From positions 26,778,655 to 26,818,679 of the forward strand of contig JBOZIK010000001.1 of assembly GCA_051453625.1 (NCBI GenBank): a stretch of DNA of 40,025 nucleotides, read 5' to 3'. The stretch is from Welwitschia mirabilis. Lineage: Eukaryota; Gnetophyta; Gnetopsida; Welwitschiales. Shown here one piece after another: positions 9,306 through 18,300 of this stretch. A model generated the notes under the pieces. The model saw only the letters and a list, made by a program, of their open reading frames with translations, did not search any database and was not told the origin of the DNA. How positions within the stretch are numbered: the first letter of the stretch is position 1; each line of letters starts with the position of its first letter. A program made the position numbers and the translations under genes.

Positions 9306-12300
9306 GTACTTTTTCAATCTTGTACTATTTTTAAATCAGTTTGTACCGTCTACATATCTTGAAATGGATGTTATACTAATGTCTGAATTTATTGGTAGTT
9401 GACAAATGCACTGACAAGTGTACATCGTATCAACAAATGTGATGTTGTTACACTTGGAGCAAACTTTGGGGTATGTATTATTTCTTCCACTTTTTAAAAA
9501 CTGTCAAGTTATCATGAGACCCTAGTTACCTTAATACTATGAATAAAAGTAATAGTTATTTCGACTAGTGGGTACGAAAAGATTATTGATATTGACTTGT
9601 AAAATTTTTAGGTATCGCAAATATCTTTGTAACCAAATTAGCTTTTGATTTTAACAAAACTTATTATGATCATCTATAATTGATAAGGAACAAGTCTATT
9701 GTATTTAGTGCACAGGTTAATGATGTTTCTGTAAATAGAAGCTGAGAGACATAGGAATTGAGGAACACATTGAAAATATACTTGTGAAATGCATAATTAC
9801 TGCAGAATCATTTTTTTGCCAAAAGATTCAAATTGTGGGAATCACAAAAATTGCGATGCTGAATTGTGTGAAGTATAGAAAATAAGAAAGTTCAATATTT
9901 CTCTGGCAAATTTTGATAGATATTGAATTTTGAATGATAAGTAAACCCCAAAAGAATATATAAGCATTGTTATAACCTATGAGACTAGTAATTATCACTT
10001 ACTAAAGTTTTTGAAGTATGTTTTTTTAATTTGTTCTATTTTTGCAGACGAGGCACCATGGACGGTGTTTCCTAACTGAAAACCTTTCGGCAACATTGTG
10101 CTGACCCACTTGGCAAGTACACGTGGTGTGCTAGTTGTCCCAAAAGGGGCGCGGCCACCGTGGACAATGCAAGTGAAGTCTACCTTGGTAAGGAATCAAA
10201 CCCACAACCATCCACTTGGCATGGCTATTCCAACTTTGGGGGTTTGAGCTAACCAATCATATCACCTGCCTGCCTTAGTTAAGAGAGTTAAAGAATTTAA
10301 AGTGGTGGACACCATACAATTTTTACAGTCCTAAACAAAATATAAAGTACAACATACACATTTTCTCAAAAATATCAGTCTTATATAAAATGTTAGATCA
10401 GGTGTTTGTATTCCAATAACACTTTTGTGAAAAAGAATGTAGCTGTACAATACAATTGTCAGTTTATCACAATCATCATGTCCAAAATCTCAAAAACTAT
10501 GAATAATACAACTTGGATACTGCATACTAGGTGTACTACAAAAGATTGATGACTTCTAGATCCTTTCCTCCATGAGGTTGAAGCTTGGCAATCTGAATTT
10601 GCCTAGCTTCTTCCTTTGCACTCATTTGCTCCTTCACGAGTGATCTCTTGAGCTCCTTAATATCAGTTGGTGTTAGGTTGGGCATCTTGCGATAACATCT
10701 CACACTACATATGTAGTGACTCGGATCTGCAAGGCTACGACTGGGAGTAGAACAATGATGCTTTACTCCTACATCACATTAGAACATAGACATACACATT
10801 CTATCATGAGAAGTGTTTAAGAAGACGTTTGTTTTCCTTTTTAAAAGCTTTTAAAATTCTCTGATAGGAAATTCTGACATCTGACATCTGAGATCTTTAT
10901 TACATCCTTGGGAGTCCAAAAAGGTCCATTGCATAGAAAATCATTGTACAAGGCCTTTTATAGATCACGTACATGGTACTTATGACTTTCAAATGCTTTG
11001 TTGATAAGGTATCTTCGTTTGATGGATCCCATTTGGAAAAAATCAAATAGATAGATTGGGCTACAATAGCATATGCATTCCTAATAGACTCGCTTCAATG
11101 AGCAAAAATGAAATATATGTTCTTCATCTTCTAACTCACTTTGCTTATAGAATCTGCACGTCTTGTTTTCCTTGGGCATATTAACCCATGGTTCTGTTTC
11201 TATTAGCAAATGATGAGACCCCATTCTTGCTCTAGCAGTACTTGCTTCTCAATTTTGTCTTTAATATTCAAAGGGAAGGAAGTCAGATCTTGCTCTTGGA
11301 TATTCCACTTTCCAACCCCTGCTTTGCTTGGTGAAACCATCCTTTTTGATGGGTAGCATGAAGAACCTAATTGGGTAAATGTGTACCTGGATGAATTAGC
11401 ATTTTTTGGTAAAAAGTTATAAACTGAAACAATGCTTCGATCTAAAAGGGCATTAAGTCTGCTTCCATTAACAAAGTATCATACTGTGTTTGGTTTTTGA
11501 CTTTAAGCTTTTGAACCAGAAACTGTTTTTGGACACACTCCAACCTCTTCCATAAAGTTGCAGGAAGCCTTGGACACAATGACACAAAACCATACAAAAG
11601 CACTAGTTGCACAGGATGACAAAATAGTTGTTGCAAAGCTCACAAGCCTAAGTATTCTCTTTGTTACATTTAGTGGAGAAAGCAATCAAGGCATGCATTC
11701 CAGCTGACGCCCCCTTTTTTGGGTCCAATTATATGTGATTAAGAAAGTAACCCCTAAGTACTTATAAAACTCAATAATCTCAATTTGCTTGTTCCCAGTG
11801 CAGAAATTGTAGCTTTGGTTTCGAGTTCCATACATCATAATCTCAGTGTTGTTTGCATTGACACTCATCCTTAAGTACACAAAAAAGTTGTCTTAAATCT
11901 GCAACAGACTCTGTAGTCTTTCAGGTGATGGTGCAATCGAGACGATGTCATTAGCAAATAAAGTGCATTCATTGGAGTTTGCGCAATTAACATTGAATTT
12001 TCCCTAGTGCTCTGCATCCACTGCTCTAATTCATCAATGAAAATACCAAATAAAATAGTAGAAAGTGGGCAACCTTGCTTCACCTGTATGTGATTGTGCA
12101 AAATAACTTTATCCTGAGTACCTCAATCCTCAGATCATAAGCTTTAGAAAAAATCTATAAAACACAGATATAGTTTTTTTGTGGGATCTTTGGCTCACGT
12201 AATATAGTGCCTAAGAGTAATTAAATGTTCAATTGTGGAATGATGTTCCCTAAAACCTGCTTGAGTGATAGCTTGAACATGGTTCTTTTCAGCCGAAGTA

Positions 12301-15300
12301 TCAAGTCTTTTCTCCAAAATTGTGCTTAGTAACTTTGAGAAGATATTGCTCACCACAATGAATCTGTAGTTATTAAGGCCTTTTTTTAGCATCTCCCTTT
12401 TTGAACAACATAACTGTTTTGCTAATGGACTAGCTTTTAGGAAAACCAAACTGAATACCTCCATTGTGGAACTTCCAATGTGCTGTCCCTACAGTGGGTC
12501 CATCCACTTTGATAGCTCCACATATAACCCTAAAGCATCAACAACCTTTCCTGTTGCCAATCCACTAACACTTGCTTTGATTTCTTCATATGAAAACTGA
12601 ATTGATGCCATTGTCACTGCAGGGGATTGGGAAGAATTGAAATGATTAAGAGACAACGAAAGAGATCCACAATATCTGGGAATGGAAAACTCTAGTCCTG
12701 TTTATCCTTCTTTTGCACCATCTTTCAAAAGTTACTGGGATTCTTTTTAATCATGTGGAGCAATGTTAGTTGACGATCTCTAATAAATTTTCTGTTTTTT
12801 AAGACCAAAGAAGATATTTATATTCTTCAAGAGCTCTAGAATTAATAACAGAAGATCTTAAGGACAATCTATGTTCCTTGCAGTCGGCATCAAACCAAGG
12901 ATGCTTCCCTTCATTATTCTTAGAAGCAGCAAGGTTGCGTACAGCTTTCAACATCACGTGATGAAGGTTCCTACTATGCTCTCTGCTCTCCCATAATCTA
13001 TCAGTTTCTTCCTCATAGTGGTGTTGGTAATCATTAGTAAGTCTGTATGTCCTCTGTTGCCACAGAAATCGTTTCTTCTGGCAGATAGATTTGATAGCAA
13101 AACTAAGACAATGATGAGGTGATTCAACCATATTTTACCCTATTTGAAGCTGAGGAAATTATAAAGGGTAAAAGCCATGAAGACATCTTAAAGAATACAT
13201 GCCTCCACTATGAGCATTCTATAGTCATAGAAGATCTCTCAATTCAGACTGAGAAGAAGGCATATTAGCAATCTATTCCTCATCATAAAAATACGTATTA
13301 AAAGATCATTTATACTATTATGACATCAAACTGTAAAAATTCTACACAGCAAAGATGATGGAAACAAGGAGATACATGAATTAGATCAAGATGAATGTTC
13401 AAAGAAGGTGATAAATTTTGATCCATGGAGTGAAAACTCTAATCCAAACTTTGCTAGAAGTTATTTTAGGGGGATGGGGGTGGGTGTTGGAGCTGACGAT
13501 ATCAGTTAGGGGGGTAATGACAAGATGCATGCTTACAACTACAAAGAATCACAAACTTGATGGAGTCTGAGCGTACTGGACCTTGGTCAGCTTCAATACA
13601 TCAGCTTATCCGCTCACATTCATTTATTACATTATTTATTTTCTACATTTCCCTCTACTGCTATGTCTCTAAAAATTCTAAATTTCCACTGTTTATACTT
13701 GAGTTCTAGCCAGCTTCGATTAATTTAAGCTTGTTAAGGTGCTTTTGTTCTTTACTTTTATCTTTTTAAATTTGGAAAATGATATTTGATATTATTTGTC
13801 CTTTATATGCCACTTTGTTTTTGACATAATTTTGAATTGTCATTTTGTCCAAACTAAACTTGCATAGACATTGGCTGGTATATTTGGAGCTTCGATGGAT
13901 GAGTTGGCACGTTGTCCAGGAATTGGTGAACGGAAGGTATTGTTTCAATGCTTTGTTATTGTTGAGTTGAGTTCCTTCACCATTTAATACATCAAATTTA
14001 ATACCTAGCAAATTTGTATTCTTTTTCTTCTATCTAATACTGTTCATGTAAGTTGATGTTTTACATTCTAAAATAATTTTCTCCTATTATATTATATTGC
14101 AGACCATTAAGAATGCATTACAGGATGCTAGCATTCTATGAACAGAATTAGTATGATGAGTTTACCATTTGACGAGAATTTTGACAATGATTAACAAACT
14201 GAATTAATTTTTGTTAGAAAATTTAATTATCAATCTTACTATTTTATTTGAAAACAGCCTACTTAATTTGAAAGACTTTCATTACTCATTAAGGTCTACT
14301 TGTGGTATCCTATATGTAAAGCGTCAAGGTTTTTTGTTTTCCAACATTGGGTTTAGTGCTCTTTGCAGTCGAGCATACAGCACATGCCAGGAAGATCTCT
14401 TAAAAACATGTGGGCTTCATCATGCCTGAGAGATTTATAACGGATGTTAAGAATCCTGGTTACTTGTCTGTTACCACAAGAAATATGCCGAGTGTTTGCA
14501 AAAAGTTATTATAATAGCAAAGAATGGATAGTTTTTTCCTTCCCCCTTTCTTCTTGACAAATCCCAGCTATGTTTTGGCTATCAAGTGCTTTTTTTAAAT
14601 GTATTTCACTTTTGTTCATAAGTGATTTGTTCTTGTCGTAGGATTTCATCCAATACAGAATTAAGACAGATGAAATGACTAAAATGCTCTATGCTTGATC
14701 ATAGTCTATTCATTTTGATACAATACTATTTTGGCTCTTTTGATGAAAGTTCTTTCCCAAGGAACACTACTACTTTCAGCTTTGCTAATGTGATGTCTTT
14801 TTCTGTCTTCCTATTTGTGTGTTTAGGACAATATTTCATTTTCTTAAGTTGGTAGGCATTGGAGTAAAACCTCAATACAACCAGATTTTAAACAGGACAT
14901 TTCAGTATGTTGGTCAAATTGTTGTTTCATGTGTTAAATATGTTGCAAGTGATTTTCTAGTGAGAAGCCAATTTTCAAGCCTGGCAATGTGTTGCAAGGT
15001 CAACAATTGTTGAAATTGCCCATTTTGGGCTTGTTTGGACCTTATGCTTCATCACAACCTTCCTAGGGGATGGTTCACATCTGTCCCTCTTTTGTCTCTT
15101 GACATTCTGGCATTGTGCTCCAACAAACATGCAAAAACGAAAAATCAAGTTTGATTTTTAGCCTGAGTTTTAATTGATTGACATCAATATATCTTGGAAT
15201 TTGACATTTAGGTTGGAGAGAACTATAAATACCCCATTCTTGATGCACTTTAGGATCACACACTCACACACACCACACGACAACAACTCCTCCTCCTCAT

Positions 15301-18300
15301 CTTGCTGCAGCATTTAGGGAATAAGTGTAAGTGATTTCAATTGTAGTCTTTATTCACAAGCAGAAATAATTAATTTATCATTTTAACTACTGAATTCACT
15401 TAGCTACACCAGCCTTTGTTTCCCAACATTCACATTTTACTGCTTTCCCAACCTACCACACTGCCTTTTGCCTCCCATTTCTTGGAGAGGACTCTCAAAT
15501 TTCACCGCTCTTCCGTTTAGCACTAGAAAAATGGCCTCCTTTGTGATTCTGATTTCCAGCAATCTATACGGTTACAAACGCTGGGAAAACTTTTCATCTT
15601 AAAAATTATAGCTCTTGTTGTCACTTTGCCAAGAGTTTTTTCGTGCTTAATCATATTTCAATGTTCATATCACTTAAAAACACCTTTAACTTGCCAACTT
15701 TGCATGATTTTAGCTTCATTCGCTTTTCAGTGCACCCTTATCATTTTCATTAATTTTCTTTTAATCTTAGCCTTGTTATTATCAATGGTAGCTCAAGCTG
15801 AGTCTTGGTCCTTGTAATCCTTCTATAATACTTTTGGTATAAAATTTGATGGGCTTGTTTGTAATTGTGCTTTCTTGCACGTAGATGAGGTTCTTGATTG
15901 CATCTCCCATATGGAAGTGTTGAAGTTTGAATCTTCTCATAAGCTTTATAGAATATAGTCATCTAAACTTGCTTGGGTCAAGGATGGGTCTTCAGTGTGA
16001 TATACATGAAAACCTTTGCTTAGTTGTTAATAAATAGGGTTAATGGTAAGGCATTTGTCGTCGTGCATGTACGTGTGTTTTTCAGTGTAGGACCAAGGGC
16101 ACCATAAGGCCTGTTGGGCCCTTTACCATTACACCAAAAGCCATGACTTAGGTAGAAATTGGAACCCTTTATATTTATCCACTCGTCGGGCTGGGCATGG
16201 GGACTGTATACCTAACAATCTTCCCCTTGATCCACATGCCAAGGGCTCACATGAACCCGGAAGCCACTGGGGAGACTTGAACCCGAGACCAACTAACAGC
16301 CATAGCTCTGATACCAAGTGTTGAGCCCTTTACCATCACACCAAAAGCTATGATTTAGGTGGAAACTGAAACCCTTTATATTTACCCACTTGTCTGGCTG
16401 GGCCTGGGGAGCGCATACCCAACAATCTCCCCCTTGATCCACATGCCAAGTGCTCACATGAACCAGGAAGCCACCGGGGAGACTCGAACCCGAGATCAGC
16501 CAACAACCATGGCTCTGATACTAATTGTTGGGCCCTTTACCATCACACCCAAAAGTCATGACTTAGGTGGAAACTGGAGCTTACCCACTTGTCGGGCTGG
16601 GCATGAGGAGAACATGCTCAACAATCTCCCCCTTGATCCACATGCCAAGTGCTCACATGAACCGGGAAGCCACCGGAGAGACTTGAATGCGAGACCAGCC
16701 AACAACCATGGCTTTGATACCAGTTGTTGGGCCCTTTACTATCATGCCAACAACCATGGCTCTGATACCAATTGTTGGGCCCTTTACGATCACGCCAAAA
16801 GCCATGTCTTAGGTGGAAACTGGTACCCTTTATATATACCCACTTGTCGCACTGGGCATGGGGACCACATACCCAACAATCTCCCCCTCAATCCACATGC
16901 CAGGTGCTCACATGAACCGGGAAGCCATCGGGGAGACTGGAACCTGAGACCAGCCAACAACCATGGCTCTGATACCAATTATTGGGCCCATTACCATCAC
17001 ACCAAAAGTCATGGCTTTTGGTGTAATGCTAAAGGGCCCAACAAAGGCCTAGGTCCTGCATGACCAATTTTACAATAGCAAATGATGTTAATCAAATAAT
17101 TAGTGATGCTATTTGTTGATAAATTAAGTCAGTACTTATAATATGTGTTAGATTATCTTTGGTTATTCCTTATGTATAACATTGTATCGTGAAAATCTGT
17201 AAATATGAAAAAGCCTGTTGCTTAGTAACACATACACGGCAGTAGGCATGGCTAGAAGGCAAAACATACAAAAAAAACCTTTAAGGCTTCTATTTCTTTT
17301 TCAGTTTTCCAATGCCTTTCGGTTTAGGAGCATTACAAATTTGGGGTTTTGTATGAGACCATAGGTAATTGGGGACACTGCCATTCTCAGCCCCATACCT
17401 TTTTTCTCCTTGGTGGGTGGTCTTCCCAACCTCTCCATCATGTTATACTTTTGTAAGCGAACATTACTTTTCCAAAAGTGCTTCATTTCATATGTTCAGA
17501 CACACATAATTCCATTTCAGATTAACCTGTACGTGTTATTCTTGAAGGGTCCCTTAAAGGTCAACTTGCATGATGTATCTGAAATGGTAAATGGCATTTT
17601 AAAACCAGAAAAGGTGTGTAACGCCTGACCACTGGATCTTGGTATCATTGAAAATGACTAAGTTTACAAAGAAACAAAAAGGCTACGAGAACTAAAAATT
17701 GTTTTAAGAAATAATACTTTAAAAAAATTTTGTTCCTGGTAAACCACTTTAAAATTATAGTGAAGTATAAGAAAATGAGTATTCAACACTTTAAAGGAAA
17801 ATAAATAAGGTTTTGCCATAGAGTTTGCCCTTTTTCTTTGCCAATTAGGTAGATTCAACCTTGAAAATAGTTCTAGAGGGAAACCTGAGTGAAAGTGCTA
17901 GAGGCAGGCTGTAGGCAGGTGTAGGAGGTGGACTGCACATTGGTGAGTGCTACAAATCCCTGTTGACCTATTATGGTGGGCTTAAGGTATGCTACTAATG
18001 CCAATGTGTCTGAAGGGTGCCACTAGGTTCTGGCAGTGCCACGCCAGTGTTGGCAATTTTGATGGAGGTTTGATGGTGCCAACTGTGTAAGGATTCTGAA
18101 TCACGATCGTGAGTATTGCGTAGTCTGTTTGGTCGTCATTATGACTTAAAATATAGACGATTATCCATGGATGTTATTTTACTTACCATGTGGCATGAGG
18201 CATACTTACGTTTTTCTTATGACAATTTCTTCTATGTATCTGGAAAATTGAGCAAGTTTTGTTTGTCCAATCCTGCTCCAGATGATTGAATTCTTCGAGT

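Larger units (their letters stand above)
10536..13134 (-). mobile_element. LINE (non-LTR retrotransposon), decayed, in an ERCC1 intron
   Basis: A long LINE remnant read on the minus strand. In order it shows a pre-RT segment ending in HPWFDADCKEHRLSLRSSV (about 13131-12800), reverse transcriptase blocks (12464 to about 11686), a C-terminal zinc-binding block CRFYKQSELEDEEHIFHFC (about 11160-11100), and a final basic segment ending at a stop at 10536-10538. The type differs from the L1-like elements later in the window: it carries the VKQGCPLS...LFGIFIDELE signature. Multiple stops and frame changes make it dead. The endonuclease is not recognisable above 13134, and I found neither a poly-A tail nor a target duplication. 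Confidence 0.85.
16106..17049 (-). mobile_element. Tandem array of a TRIM retrotransposon
   Basis: A terminal-repeat retrotransposon in miniature, in tandem form. Complete units have 106-bp LTRs and 101-bp internal domains (207-bp period). LTRs are at 16112-16217, 16319-16424, 16526-16623 (98 bp), 16725 to about 16748 (truncated), 16773-16878 and 16980 to about 17011 (truncated, then inverted). Internal domains are at 16218-16318, 16425-16525, 16624-16724 and 16879-16979, plus a 3' stub at about 16748-16772. LTRs have inverted ends TGTTGGG/CCCAACA. On the minus strand each internal domain starts with a Met-tRNA primer site (TGGTATCAGAGCC) two bases inside the LTR and ends with a polypurine tract (AAGGGGGAGAT). 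There is no coding, so it would be mobilised by proteins from other elements. The array is flanked by AAGGCC at 16106-16111 and 17044-17049. It lies antisense to ERCC1. Confidence 0.93.

Noticed and set aside
10048-10190. Possible ERCC1 exon after a strong TTTTTGCAG acceptor
   Set aside because: The peptides of exons 9399-9470 and 13868-13936 are adjacent in known ERCC1 proteins, leaving no room for an extra exon, and the frame closes after about 18 codons.
16112-17043. CRISPR-like array (regular repeats)
   Set aside because: The repeats are LTRs with PBS and polypurine tract, the 'spacers' are near-identical internal domains, and the genome is a plant's.
16359-17063. A 234-codon open frame on the + strand
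   Set aside because: It only exists because the TRIM repeat period (207 bp) is a multiple of three. The peptide is repetitive and antisense to the element; it is not a gene.
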